Shown here piece by piece: positions 11,328-21,363 of a DNA stretch of 64,000 nt. The DNA lies in contig CP012818.1 in assembly GCA_001936135.1 (NCBI GenBank), positions 1,302,001 through 1,366,000 on the forward strand, in the 5' to 3' direction. Position 1 is the stretch's first letter. Every line of letters begins with the position of its first letter. A program made the translations under genes and the position numbers. The notes under the pieces were generated by a model. It ran no database searches and was not told the DNA's origin. It was given only the letters and a program-made list of their open reading frames with translations. This DNA comes from Saccharomycopsis fibuligera x Saccharomycopsis cf. fibuligera (lineage: Eukaryota; Ascomycota; Saccharomycetes; Ascoideales; Saccharomycopsidaceae).

Positions 11328-11966
11328 ATTATCTGATGTTGTCTGTGCTTCTGGTGCTGCTCTTGTTGCTCATGGTGATGAACATGTTACCAGTGTTTTA
11401 ATTGTCTTCAGTGCTCATCGCTAATTCAGCTTCAATCATCACAATTCCAGTATCCAGCCTTCATGAATCACATGATACAAAAATCGGTAACGCTGTATAA
11501 AACACCACTTCCGGATGCGGCAGCTACCATTAAGATTGTCAGTCAGAGTTCCTATGTAACTTCCATTCTGGCTCTGAGGCAATGTTGCCTCGCTGATCAC
11601 TTACAATTTTGTGGTTATTTGTCTTTAATGCCAAGTTACTCCGCCAAAAGGGCTTATTTTGCGGTCTGCCAATTGTATTATAACACAACTCTCCAGCGTT
11701 TTACTGCAGCTATCTGTCACTTATAAGCGTGAATATGCATTTAAATGCAGGTGTAATATCGGGCTGCTTTTAGCAATATCTGTAGTGCTCTTATTATATA
11801 ATCAGCTGACGCTGCCAATATAATTTTCTCTTTTGTTTTTTGATTTTTTAATTTACTGTTCTTGTGAGGCCCTAGAATAAAAGAGGCCGCAAGTCATTTG
11901 TGAAGCAAGACAAAAATCCATCACGCCCAATTCACCCACAATAACATTCATTGCCTTTCACGAAAG
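11328..11966. promoter_or_regulatory. Divergent promoter region, fasciclin-like gene and SGN1-like gene
   Basis: The two flanking genes are transcribed away from each other. No gene is supported within. A TATA-like ATTATATAATC lies at about 11793. No recognised factor site is strong enough to name. Confidence 0.4.
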
Positions 11967-12572
11967 ATGTCCGAAGAAGCCACTCAACAGCAGCAACAAG
12001 CCCCAGTTGAGCAACAACAGCAGCAGCCGGCCGCTGTTGACGCTGGCGCCGCCGCCGCCTCCAATGCCAATGAATCTGTCGATGACAAGGAATTAGAATT
12101 GATGAAGTCCGAGATGGCAAAAATTGAACAAGAATCCGCTAGATTGGTTGAATTGCAAAGTCAGCTTGAAAAAGAGTCATCCACCTTGAAAGAAGACAAA
12201 GCTGATGTTGACGCCCGCAGTGTTTATGTTGGTAATGTCGATTACGGTACCACTCCAGAAGAATTGCAGAAACATTTTCAAACCGCTGGCGCTGGTCCAG
12301 TGAACCGTGTTACCATCTTGTTGGACAAATTCTCTGGTCATCCTAAAGGCTATGCTTATATTGAGTTTGCTAATCCTGCTTTAGTTATTGAAGCGTTGAA
12401 GTTGAATGAAAGTTTGTTCAGAGGAAGACAGCTAAAAGTTGGCAGAAAGCGTACCAATATTCCGGGGTTGACCCGTGGTAGAGGAAGAGGAAGAGGAAGA
12501 GGCGGTTTCAGAGGATTTAGAGGCGGTTACAGAGGCGCCTTTAGAGGAAGAGGCGGTTTCACTCCATACTAA
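11967..12572 (+). CDS. SGN1: Nuclear poly(A)-binding protein, PABPN1/Pab2/Sgn1 type
   Basis: A 201-residue RNA-binding protein with the full PABPN1 order. A Gln/Ala-rich N-terminus is followed by an acidic coiled coil (about 38-75, with Glu/Leu heptads), one RRM (about 87-163) and a C-terminal RGG tail. The RRM has RNP2 [10 protein letters not shown] and RNP1-like [12 protein letters not shown]. The signature after the [21 protein letters not shown], is nearly that of animal PABPN1 and fission yeast Pab2. The tail is about 30 residues of RGRGRG/GGFRG ending in TPY. The family binds nascent poly(A) and influences polyadenylation, RNA decay or, for yeast Sgn1, translation. The Arg-Gly tail is a likely arginine methylation target. 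Confidence 0.85.
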   Translation: MSEEATQQQQQAPVEQQQQQPAAVDAGAAAASNANESVDDKELELMKSEMAKIEQESARLVELQSQLEKESSTLKEDKADVDARSVYVGNVDYGTTPEELQKHFQTAGAGPVNRVTILLDKFSGHPKGYAYIEFANPALVIEALKLNESLFRGRQLKVGRKRTNIPGLTRGRGRGRGRGGFRGFRGGYRGAFRGRGGFTPY

Positions 12573-12783
12573 ACACAATGCTAATTCTGAGTTGGGCGGT
12601 TTCCAAACATCGCTTCGTTTTAAGCTGGATAATGTGTTTTTGCTTTATGCTCTTTGAGAATTGATATTGTAATTGGGAGACTGCTGGAAGTGTATGTTTC
12701 ACGTTTACCACGACAATTCTTATCATGTCAACTTTTTATCTTCTGCTATTCGTATTTTTTCTTTTTTTGTTATTAATGTGGTG

Positions 12784-12814
<31 letters not shown>

Positions 12815-13635
12815 TTATTTTGGTTCTACTTTAATCTTTACTCTCAAGGGATTACCGCTGGGGCTTATTTATTTTTTTCTTTGTGTTTGTATTTATATTT
12901 TTCCTCGTTTGACTATTGTTATTTTCTCATCTTTTACCTTGGCCGGTATTATACAACACCTTGAAAGAAAGAAAACCATTGTTGAAATCTGTTCAAATGA
13001 AAAAATATAGTAAAATAAAAAAAAGCTTAAAAAAGAAAAAATAAAAATAAAACAAAAGAACTAAAAGCAAAATAACAGTCAAACCTGTTTACTAAAGCAA
13101 AATTCGGTAGTTTATGAAAAAATTCTCCCAACCCCAAAAAGTAAATCCTTTCGAGTTATTCTTCTATTCAATTCTTCTGTCTTTTACTGTTGTCTTTTTT
13201 TCTCTTTCTTATCTTCACTACCTGACCTCATTATAATGGGGTACATTTCATTACCTCTCCTTGTATTATAGCTTTATAGGGCCGAGACTCAAATTGACCC
13301 GGTTTATTTCTCTTATTTTGAGTTTACATTGTAGAATTCTGTACAAATACAGTAAAAGTATTTGAATTTCTGAGTACCAGCTCCCATTTTTTGTAGAGTA
13401 AAACAGTTTCCTGATTACGTTATATTGGTAAATTATCTTCGATCGATGCAATCACAAAGTATCGCATGTGCGCAGAAAGATGCATCGATGTCAAACGAAA
13501 AAAAAAATAAACTAAAAAAAAATTAAATCAAAAAAATATAAAAAAAAAAAACTTAAGCCCTCCTGCTGCCCTGTTGCTCTTCGCTCAGTGCCAAAAATTT
13601 ACTAAATTATAAATTCCATCACCAATTAACTCACA
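12573..13635. other. Intergenic region SGN1-SDO1
   Basis: No gene is seen. It holds the 3' end of the RNA-binding protein gene and the SDO1 promoter. A 29-nt T run lies at 12784-12812. A- and T-rich stretches continue to the SDO1 start. Confidence 0.5.
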
Positions 13636-14397
13636 ATGGTTATAAATCAGCCAATGTCTCAAATCAGGCTCACTAACGTCTCGTTAGTGCGCTTGAAAAA
13701 AGGTAAAAAACGGTTTGAAATTGCTTGCTATCAAAATAAAGTCCAAGATTGGCGTTCTGGGGTCGAAAAAGATATTGATGAAGTGCTACAAATTCCTAGA
13801 GTATTTCTCAATGTTTCCAAGGGATTAGTGGCCCCTAAGGAAGATATTCAGAAAGCCTTCGGTGATAAAAAATCGGATGATATTATTTTAGAAATCTTGA
13901 ACAAGGGAGAAATTCAACTTGGTGAAAAAGAAAGACAAATTAATATTGAAAACTTGAATAAAGAAATCCTCAGTATCATTTCAGCAAAATGCATTAATCC
14001 TAAATCCAAGAAAAGATATCCGCCTACAATTATTCAAAAAGTTCTTAATGAGATAAATTTCAATATTGCTCCAAATAAGCCAGCTAAGGGCCAAGCTCTA
14101 GAAGTGATCAAATTGCTTGTTGCTAAACAAATCATTCCTATTGCTAGAGCTAAAATGAAGGTGAAGATTTCATGGAATAATAAAGATGCAAAGAAGAATA
14201 TGGAAAAAATTAAAAATTTGATCAATGAAGTGGATAGTGAAGAATTCAGTGGCGATAGTTGGGAATGTTATGCAGTTATTGATCCAGTTAATTACAAGCA
14301 GTTGATGGAATTGGTTGCTGGCAACAACATCAAGTCAAAGGGATCTATTGAAGTCTTGGAGATGGCTGTTGTTAGTGAGGGTGATACAAACTTTTGA
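13636..14397 (+). CDS. SDO1: SBDS-family ribosome maturation factor Sdo1
   Basis: The 253-residue product is the yeast orthologue of the Shwachman-Bodian-Diamond syndrome protein. With the GTPase Efl1 it releases eIF6/Tif6 from late 60S subunits. The N-terminal FYSH domain is recognisable from RLKKGKKRFEIACYQNKVQDWR and DIDEVLQIPRVFLNVSKG. The central helical domain contains CINPKSKKRYPPTIIQKVL and NKPAKGQALEVIKLL. The C-terminal ferredoxin-like domain contains IPIARAKMKVKI and ends in SIEVLEMAVV. The length fits the family (about 250), and the start ATG is the first in frame. It converges tail to tail on the APSES-like gene with about 105 bp between stops. Confidence 0.97.
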   Translation: MVINQPMSQIRLTNVSLVRLKKGKKRFEIACYQNKVQDWRSGVEKDIDEVLQIPRVFLNVSKGLVAPKEDIQKAFGDKKSDDIILEILNKGEIQLGEKERQINIENLNKEILSIISAKCINPKSKKRYPPTIIQKVLNEINFNIAPNKPAKGQALEVIKLLVAKQIIPIARAKMKVKISWNNKDAKKNMEKIKNLINEVDSEEFSGDSWECYAVIDPVNYKQLMELVAGNNIKSKGSIEVLEMAVVSEGDTNF

Positions 14398-14502
14398 TTG
14401 TACTTTTTGTCGTCTACGCAATATATATACTTTTTTCTTTACAATAAACAATCGAACTATAACTGAATCAGAGTTTTTCCTCGAGGCATATCAAAACGTA
14501 AA

Positions 14503-17500
14503 CTACTTTTCGTTCCTCATCAATTTATTTCTCTCCATACAGTAAATAAGCAATAATCGAGTATCCATAGACGTAGCCTCTTCAGTTATCAACCCTTGAA
14601 GCAACATCACGTCAATATGTTTCATTCCTCCATCAATATGAGCAAGCTGTTTGTAGTTTTTAACTAGGGTATCATCAATGCCATTAAAAATAACTTCGTC
14701 TTGTTGCGTTGTGGTTCTATCATCTTTATTATTGCTATTATTTTTATTATCGTTAATACTACTGTTAATGGTAGAGGGGCTATTGGATTGCATGGATTTA
14801 TAGTTTGGCATCATATTGTATGAGAACAATCGTTCTTCTGCACCATTTTCATCTTCTTCGCTGCTGCTGAAATAGTAATTGTTTAATTTTGAGCGCGCTT
14901 CATGATTTTCCAGCTTTTGTTTCTTTCTGGAAGAAGCAGCAACATCAGAAGACGAAGGAGGGTGAAATAATGATGGTGGTCTAGCAGGCCGTGGTGGTGG
15001 TTGCGGTGGTTGTGAATGGGGAAAAGATTGAGGGATTAATGTCAAGTTTCTAGATGACGGCGGTCTAGCCAATGGTGCTCTAGCAGAAGGTGGTCTAGCA
15101 GAAGGTGGTCTAGCAGAAGGAGGTCTAGCAGAAGGAGGTCTAGCAGATGGTGGTCTAGCAGAAGGTGGTCTAGCAGAAAGTGGTCTAGCAGAAAGTGGTC
15201 TAGCAGATGGTGGTCTAGCAGATGGTGGTCTAGCAGATGGTGGTCTAGCAGATGGTGGTCTAACTGACAGTAGCCCAATTGAAGGTCTAACAGAAAGGGG
15301 TTTCAATGACGGCGGAGGAGGAGGAGGTCGTGCTATAGGACTCGGTTTTTTGAGCGCGCCATATGATGGTCTATAAGGAGATTCACGAGATACTTCCTGA
15401 AGAGGAGGGAAATGAATGTTAGATGGTACATTTGAATTTGAACCTGATATAGCATTTGGGCCTGAAGATGGTACGCCATTTGGAAATTGAGTCGGCGATC
15501 TATTTTGATAATCCTTTGAATAAATAAGATTGCTTAAAGTAGATAACCTACGGGACCATGGTCCATCTGTTTCTGTTAGATTAGTACTAGTCGACTCAGG
15601 CAACTCAAGTGGGTCAGGTATGCCAGATCTTCTTCTAAGTACTAAATTAGCATTAGTAGATGTGAATTGTGAAGGCCTTCGAGGACTGGGTGGTCGCCCT
15701 TGAGCTATCAGTTCCTCAATAGATGTTGGCTTAGTCAATGAAACATCGCGGGGAACGAATTTCATACCTGATACCTCAGTAACTGACACTTTTCTTGGCA
15801 TATTAGTAGTCTTTGGCCGATACCTGCCTAAATTATTCTTACTATCTTGCGCAAAATGTGCTTTAGCTGGCCGGTAAGAGTCATATACTCTTGAAATTGG
15901 TATTGGCGAAACAGCACGATTTGTGCTACTGGAGTGCTTCTTTGACATTGCGTTGTGTGATCTAGGTAAAAAATATGTTTCTTTGGACCCTTGCTCTTTA
16001 TAGCGTGGTTTTAATGGATATTGTAGATTATTTTTATCAGTAACTGCTATAGGGAAGCTTTCTTTATAGTCAACTGGTTTAATATCACTTGCAGCTTTCA
16101 CAAAACTGTGCAAGATATTTTTTTTGGGGTGTAATTCAGGCCCCAGAGGTCGAGGTTTGTAAATTGTAAAATTTGATGTTGCCTCCAGCTTTTTGACCGG
16201 AAAACTTTTTTCTAAGCTAACACTCTTTATCTCCTCAATTTCAGAATCAGAATCAGAAGATGTCGCTAAATCAACATCATCAGATTTATAATCCTGATAG
16301 CCTTGAGAAGCTTGCGATATAGATGTGGTAGCTCCATCTTCAGCTTCTACAGAAAGTGGCTTATTTGTATTCTTTTCTTGTATGTTATCTTTTCTTTGTC
16401 GATTACCTGGATGTAAATTTCTTCCTTTTGATTCATCATTTTGTGGAAAAGAATCTGTATCTTTTCTTTGACCAATCGGCCATTTTTCTGACTCTCTAGA
16501 CACAACTTGTACAGGATTATAAAACTCATCACCATCAGAACCCACGTCACTTTCATCCGAGACCACATATATTCTGCGGTGTGGTTGATATTCATTTTCG
16601 TTATCCGAATCTTCTTCAATAAATGAGTCTTCATGTTCTTGTAAACTTCCTTTTATTTGATGGGTATCATACTTTTCTTCTTCTTTGATTGGCTTACCTG
16701 GTATGAACTTATCATAGAAAGCAGCATTAGAGTCTTTGGTGTTTGGCTTCGAACGCTGCTTTAATTCTTTTTGAACTTTTTCATCTTCAATAATTTCTAA
16801 ATCATCTTCGTCTTCGTTTCCATTACCGTTTTGAAACAACTCATCTTTTTTTGATACAAAATCGGTTAACTTATTACTTTCTGGAAAACCAATCTGTGCA
16901 AGAACATTGTTCATTATGGATTCAGGAGAACACCAAAAACCACTCAAATGGTCTATGTCAGTGGTTACTATTTCATTTTTGAACTTGCTGCAATTGTCTT
17001 TGTACCATAACTGGTTTGGAATACGCATATCAGGGTCCTCGGGCTTCCGGTCATTGAGATAATTTATATTCATGTCAACAGCTGCAGCGATACAGGTGCT
17101 GGCATTTATATAGCCATCCGAGTATCTCCGAAATATTGAATAACTTCTCCTTTCTCCTGTGACATGATCTACAATGTTATACGTATATCTGTCACAAAGA
17201 ACCAATTTACCTATCTTCACTTTACCAAGCCCTTTTTTTTTGTAAATTTTGGCTATCAGTTTATCATCAAGAGCAAACAGCCGAGGTAATCCATGGAAGG
17301 CAGTAGCACCTCTTGAATGAACTTTCCATCTTTTGAGCAACTTTTTTTCTGTTCTATTTGGCGCTAGTTTCTCCAATTGATCCTGTGGCTCTTTTTCAAA
17401 TGAAAGAAAATGTTTGACAAAATGCCATATTCCAGCAGCTTTAGCAAAATGACGAGCATGGGAAAGAGGAACCCATACACCTCCGCAAGGAGTTTTGTCA

Positions 17501-18126
17501 TGAGACTCTTTAAAATCGCATTTTTTGTCAGCCATTCGCTTCAAAAGGCCAGGCCAAGTAAGCTTGTTGGGCTCATTTCTAAGTGCCTTAAGCAAACTTT
17601 GTATATTGTATAACTGTACCAAATTAACTCGACTGCCGTAATCTTCGTGCTCCCATCTAAGAAGCCTCATATGTCTTTGTGTGGATAACATGGCAAATGA
17701 TTCATAATAAGTGAACCCACAGTATTTCGTAAGCGCTATTCTGTTGAAAGCCAATATAGGTTCCAACTTTTTATCAAGTTTCCAACGCTCAGCCATCCTT
17801 CTGGCAATGTGTAATGGGCACCAGATACCCAAACGAAAATCTTCATTAGAACGAGGACCTTTACTTAATCTTTTAAAAGCTGTTGCTTTATTTGACTCAA
17901 GTAGCTTTTCACATTGCTTGTAAAACTTCTCCTTGTCTTGGGAGCTAGCCATCAAATCAGCAAACGGTGTTACGTTGATCCAGGATCCAATCTTCCTACG
18001 GGGGAAGAAGATACCCTGGTGCTCGTAGATGTACAATTCGTCATTATCAAAAAAGTCTGTTTTCAAATCAGCATATATCGACAACGGCGGCTCGCTCAAT
18101 TTACTGTCTAAGAAGTCTGTGCTCAT
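14503..18126 (-). CDS. Large protein with three APSES/KilA-N-like units
   Basis: This is a 1207-residue protein of unknown function. Three segments look like APSES/KilA-N DNA-binding folds. Unit 1 (about 38-125) has SWINVTPFADLM and GIWCPLHIARRMAERWKL. Unit 2 (about 163-241) has VNLVQLYNIQSLL and GGVWVPLSHARHFAKAAGI. Unit 3 (about 317-412) has IFRRYSDGYINASTC and SGFWCSPESIMNNVLAQIG. The G-x-W-x-P-L-x-x-A-R motif is the known C-terminal strand and helix of this fold. The rest is disordered and acidic (430-680), then Ser/Pro-rich, with a tandem array of SARPP/SARPL units at about 955-1025 encoded by a 15-bp minisatellite. A regulator of transcription or chromatin is likely but inferred. The first ATG is at 18126. 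Confidence 0.75.
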   Translation of the reverse strand: MSTDFLDSKLSEPPLSIYADLKTDFFDNDELYIYEHQGIFFPRRKIGSWINVTPFADLMASSQDKEKFYKQCEKLLESNKATAFKRLSKGPRSNEDFRLGIWCPLHIARRMAERWKLDKKLEPILAFNRIALTKYCGFTYYESFAMLSTQRHMRLLRWEHEDYGSRVNLVQLYNIQSLLKALRNEPNKLTWPGLLKRMADKKCDFKESHDKTPCGGVWVPLSHARHFAKAAGIWHFVKHFLSFEKEPQDQLEKLAPNRTEKKLLKRWKVHSRGATAFHGLPRLFALDDKLIAKIYKKKGLGKVKIGKLVLCDRYTYNIVDHVTGERRSYSIFRRYSDGYINASTCIAAAVDMNINYLNDRKPEDPDMRIPNQLWYKDNCSKFKNEIVTTDIDHLSGFWCSPESIMNNVLAQIGFPESNKLTDFVSKKDELFQNGNGNEDEDDLEIIEDEKVQKELKQRSKPNTKDSNAAFYDKFIPGKPIKEEEKYDTHQIKGSLQEHEDSFIEEDSDNENEYQPHRRIYVVSDESDVGSDGDEFYNPVQVVSRESEKWPIGQRKDTDSFPQNDESKGRNLHPGNRQRKDNIQEKNTNKPLSVEAEDGATTSISQASQGYQDYKSDDVDLATSSDSDSEIEEIKSVSLEKSFPVKKLEATSNFTIYKPRPLGPELHPKKNILHSFVKAASDIKPVDYKESFPIAVTDKNNLQYPLKPRYKEQGSKETYFLPRSHNAMSKKHSSSTNRAVSPIPISRVYDSYRPAKAHFAQDSKNNLGRYRPKTTNMPRKVSVTEVSGMKFVPRDVSLTKPTSIEELIAQGRPPSPRRPSQFTSTNANLVLRRRSGIPDPLELPESTSTNLTETDGPWSRRLSTLSNLIYSKDYQNRSPTQFPNGVPSSGPNAISGSNSNVPSNIHFPPLQEVSRESPYRPSYGALKKPSPIARPPPPPPSLKPLSVRPSIGLLSVRPPSARPPSARPPSARPPSARPLSARPLSARPPSARPPSARPPSARPPSARPPSARPPSARAPLARPPSSRNLTLIPQSFPHSQPPQPPPRPARPPSLFHPPSSSDVAASSRKKQKLENHEARSKLNNYYFSSSEEDENGAEERLFSYNMMPNYKSMQSNSPSTINSSINDNKNNSNNKDDRTTTQQDEVIFNGIDDTLVKNYKQLAHIDGGMKHIDVMLLQGLITEEATSMDTRLLLIYCMERNKLMRNEK
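15062..15263. repeat. 15-bp coding minisatellite (SARPP units)
   Basis: About thirteen head-to-tail copies of GGTCTAGCAGAAGGT with single-base variants such as AGATGGT, in frame on the minus strand. It encodes the penta-residue S-A-R-P-P or S-A-R-P-L in the APSES-like protein. The unit is a multiple of three, so copy number can change without frameshift. Confidence 0.9.
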
Positions 18127-18445
18127 CACTTATCATCCTTGTTTGTTGATGGAATAGTAACAGCTGGAGTGTCTGTGAACTGATATTAATCTCAATCCCT
18201 AACATGATCTCTGTCTATGTCTCTCTCTGATGCTCAACTTTAAAGGGTTTATCGATGCTTGTCTGCTTTTTCCATCATGATTCGGGGCTACCCTGCAGCT
18301 TGTGATGCTTGTTACAAGCGCCGAAGCATATTTTAAAGACGCGTAACGCGATGCGAACGATAGTGTGGTAAACATGAATCAACTGGGCATTTTGTTCATT
18401 TACCTATATTTTTTTCTGGGACAACTTCCCAGGCGGTCGCCGGCT
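18127..18445. promoter_or_regulatory. Divergent promoter, APSES-like gene and ECO1, with MCB site
   Basis: ACGCGT, the MluI cell-cycle box bound by MBF, lies at 18339-18344, with a second ACGCG core at 18346-18350. This fits the known G1/S expression of ECO1 in S. cerevisiae. No gene is seen in the interval. Confidence 0.5.
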
Positions 18446-20563
18446 ATGAAAACAAAAAGAAGAGCTGCTTGCTTGCTTGAAACCTCACTGTTTGAAAGTG
18501 AGGCAGATCCATTGAATATTCTTGCTCTTTTGAATAAAAACAGGCGCACTACTCTGTCTCCGAGACAGGCAAACAAGCACAAGAGGTCCTTCGGGCGAGA
18601 AAAGTCACAAAGTGCAAGTAAAAAGCAAAGCAAAAGAAATGGGGTGATGGATAATAAGAAACAGCGCAGGTCTGGAGTATTAGAGTTAGAAAAACCGGGT
18701 TTGCAAGAAACAGACATGGTAGTAGATTTGGAATCGCAGTCCGCATCAACTCAAATTCAACATCACAAACGAAAGAGCTTGTCCAGAAAGAAAGAAAAAA
18801 CTGCAATCAAAAGACATATGCGACTATCGCAAAAAGAGTTAGCTCTCAGTAAGGATAGTCAAGCCGAGCCCTCTGGTACAAATGATCATGCAAACGACAC
18901 GATTGGGACTTCATTCAACGACAGTATATTCGAGGATACTCCTTATCAGGATATGAAATTCTCAACAATCTCAGAAAGCGAGTACAATGAGCAGAAATTT
19001 TTTCGAGAAAGCGAAACTGCTAGAGAAGAAAACAAATGGCCACCAGAGGATTCGAGGGTATTGTCTGCGCGCGCATATAACAATGATAATGAAAGATATA
19101 CTAGTCAGTCATCAGTCATACAAAGTGTCAAAGATTTTGAGAAAGTCAGTATAAGGCAAGAATTGCAAGTCAGCGTAGATACAAAGGACATTGCGCTCAA
19201 TAATGCTGCCCGTCCTGAAATATTAGAAAGCAGCTCAGCAATCGACCTGAAAGAATCACAAGTATTGTCGGATGCTTTTCTGGCGACAGCCTCCGAGAAT
19301 GCTGCTAACCCCTTGAATCATAACATAGAACCTAACCAAGGTAGTCAGAATGCTGGCTTCAGCACACCTCAAAAATTAATCAACTCCTCAAATGCAAAGA
19401 CATTAGAAAATCCTGCTTTGCTGGGATTTGATATCCCCAGTTCCCCTCCGTCATCAGGCCGCTTTGCAGTTTTAGAAATAATGACACCTTTAGGTTCGCC
19501 GAGCCCTTCTTCCAGAGTCTATACTAAAAAGTACAATATTGATGGTAATGAAAATGCCTGCAGCATTGATGGTATTGCTCAGCAAAAACACGCAAATCCA
19601 TCAACTACTGAAGATTTCAACAAAGAGAATCTATCTGTCTCTTACAAAGTAGAAATAAACAATAGCGATACGCTTATCAATGATACGAATGGGTCTTTTT
19701 TCTTCCAAAGAAATACAACAAAACCAAAAAGGCAATATCAATCTTTTCTAAACTTTGCGAACATGCACGCTAAAAAGACCACATGCAAAGACTGTTTTAT
19801 GGCATATGTGCCTAACATCAAAGAAGATGAAACTTTACACAAGGCCTTTCATAACAAATACATGAACGGGCTTTCATGGAACGAAACGTGGGGAAAAAAG
19901 GTGCTAAGCAAAATATACCCTCCAAAATTACGTAATATTACCAAAACTTCGGTTGTCCAAAGAGACGGATACATTAGAGAAGTGCAAATGACAAAAAAAA
20001 ACGAAATAAAAACCATTTTGAATTTGCTAAAGATGGTGAATAATGAGCTAAATGCACCGGCTGACTGGTTCACGCTGGTTCTTGGCGGTGTTGATGACAC
20101 AAACAAAATCACTAGCAAAGATTCATTCAGCAATGCACAAATAACAGAAGCTGCTAAAAGAGGCAAAGTTTATGTTTATATCTACAACCACAAAATTATT
20201 GGTGTTTTAAGCTTAGAAACTGTTGATCCAAACAAGTCAGGTACCAAGTTGATGGACGTTGATACTCAAGAAGTCACTACATTGAGCAAAAACTCGCCAT
20301 TGCTTGCTAAATTGCCGAAGGCATTGTATGGTATTTCTAGAATTTTTGTGCTAAAAAAATTTAGAAGAAGCAGTATTGCTTTAATATTATTATATACTGC
20401 ATTGAATGAAGCGGTGTATGGGATGAATTTGAATAAGTATCAGCTTAGTTGGTCGCAGCCTAGCTTTTCAGGTTTGAATTTGGCGAAAAAATTCAATTTA
20501 ATTACTGATGTGAGATCAAAACGGCAGTTTTTGAATGTGTATGTTGAAGCAGAAGACAGGTAG
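18446..20563 (+). CDS. ECO1: Cohesin acetyltransferase Eco1/ESCO
   Basis: The product acetylates Smc3 during S phase to establish sister-chromatid cohesion. The C-terminus carries the family signature. A C2H2 zinc finger (about residues 447-471, TTCKDCFMAYV with H-x3-H) is preceded by the PCNA-contact-like QSFLNFANMHAKK. An acetyltransferase domain follows (about 515-705) with YGISRIFVLKKFRRSSIAL and YQLSWSQPSFSG. At 705 residues it is far longer than S. cerevisiae Eco1 (281), because about 440 residues of basic then Ser-rich disordered sequence come first, as in animal ESCO1/2. An in-frame ATG at 18374 would add 24 residues beginning with a hydrophobic run unlikely in a nuclear protein and would leave the MCB only 30 bp upstream, so the start at 18446 is preferred. 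Confidence 0.88.
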   Translation: MKTKRRAACLLETSLFESEADPLNILALLNKNRRTTLSPRQANKHKRSFGREKSQSASKKQSKRNGVMDNKKQRRSGVLELEKPGLQETDMVVDLESQSASTQIQHHKRKSLSRKKEKTAIKRHMRLSQKELALSKDSQAEPSGTNDHANDTIGTSFNDSIFEDTPYQDMKFSTISESEYNEQKFFRESETAREENKWPPEDSRVLSARAYNNDNERYTSQSSVIQSVKDFEKVSIRQELQVSVDTKDIALNNAARPEILESSSAIDLKESQVLSDAFLATASENAANPLNHNIEPNQGSQNAGFSTPQKLINSSNAKTLENPALLGFDIPSSPPSSGRFAVLEIMTPLGSPSPSSRVYTKKYNIDGNENACSIDGIAQQKHANPSTTEDFNKENLSVSYKVEINNSDTLINDTNGSFFFQRNTTKPKRQYQSFLNFANMHAKKTTCKDCFMAYVPNIKEDETLHKAFHNKYMNGLSWNETWGKKVLSKIYPPKLRNITKTSVVQRDGYIREVQMTKKNEIKTILNLLKMVNNELNAPADWFTLVLGGVDDTNKITSKDSFSNAQITEAAKRGKVYVYIYNHKIIGVLSLETVDPNKSGTKLMDVDTQEVTTLSKNSPLLAKLPKALYGISRIFVLKKFRRSSIALILLYTALNEAVYGMNLNKYQLSWSQPSFSGLNLAKKFNLITDVRSKRQFLNVYVEAEDR

Positions 20564-20769
20564 CAGAGCTGTACGATGAATAATGACTTTGTTATATAAG
20601 TTAATACTGTAACCAACTAACTTTCAAGACTATCATACAAAGAATTGACCGTTGAAAATAATTTGTTTTTCATAGTTTGCGTGCTACTTTATCAACTGCT
20701 TAAGCGACTGTATAAGTAGACTAAAATCACATATATCCATTATTGGTAATGTTACAAAGATTATAGTAA

Positions 20770-21363
20770 TTATTGACTACCCTTTTTCTTCAAATAACAA
20801 GCTCTAAACAACTCCATCACAAAAAACAAACCATCAAAATCTTCTTCTCTAGCTGTGGTGCCTTTGAAAACCTTGGAGCTCACAGAAAGTATTACATCTC
20901 TGGATTCGGTCTTATTCAAGGACAACACCAACGCCACAAGTTGAGAGCATAAAACTTGAAGTTTGAAATTGTTTGTATTACCAATCAAGCAAACTGGTTC
21001 AATGTGTGATGTTTGATCGAGTATATCTTTGGCCAAATTGTGTCTTTCGTCGTAGTCATCATCTTCTTCGTTACTATTTTCCGTTGTGGCGGCACCGCTG
21101 CCTTGATCGTTGTCAAATTCATTGGAAATTCCTTGTATGCCTGAAAGCACACTGGCGTCAGGTATTCTGATTTTATAAGTAGAATCCAATTCACCATTGT
21201 GACTGATTTGCACTACTAACTTATCCAAAAACTCCACAATTTGTACTTGAATTTCGTCATTGGAAGGGGATCCAGGAACAATGGCAGATTCCTTTCTGAT
21301 GAAATTGGAGAAATCATTTGCATCTGCAGTGTTTAGGTCGAGGTCCGGTTGAAGAATAGACAT
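20770..21363 (-). CDS. Proteasome assembly chaperone 3-like (PSMG3/Poc3/Irc25)
   Basis: A small 197-residue protein that lines up with PSMG3 by pattern. A hydrophobic strand pair (IVEFLDKLVVQISHNGELDSTYKIRIP) is followed by a strand and helix (PVCLIGNTNNFKLQVLCSQLVALVLSL), then DVILSVSSKVF and a C-terminal helix DGLFFVMELFRACYL. Poc3 pairs with Poc4 to guide alpha-ring assembly of the 20S proteasome. The acidic insert at about 85-107 (EEDDDYDE) sits in a loop. Similarity is at the level of fold pattern and spacing, with no catalytic motif to anchor it, so the assignment is provisional. It faces ECO1 tail to tail with about 200 bp between stops. Confidence 0.55.
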   Translation of the reverse strand: MSILQPDLDLNTADANDFSNFIRKESAIVPGSPSNDEIQVQIVEFLDKLVVQISHNGELDSTYKIRIPDASVLSGIQGISNEFDNDQGSGAATTENSNEEDDDYDERHNLAKDILDQTSHIEPVCLIGNTNNFKLQVLCSQLVALVLSLNKTESRDVILSVSSKVFKGTTAREEDFDGLFFVMELFRACYLKKKGSQ

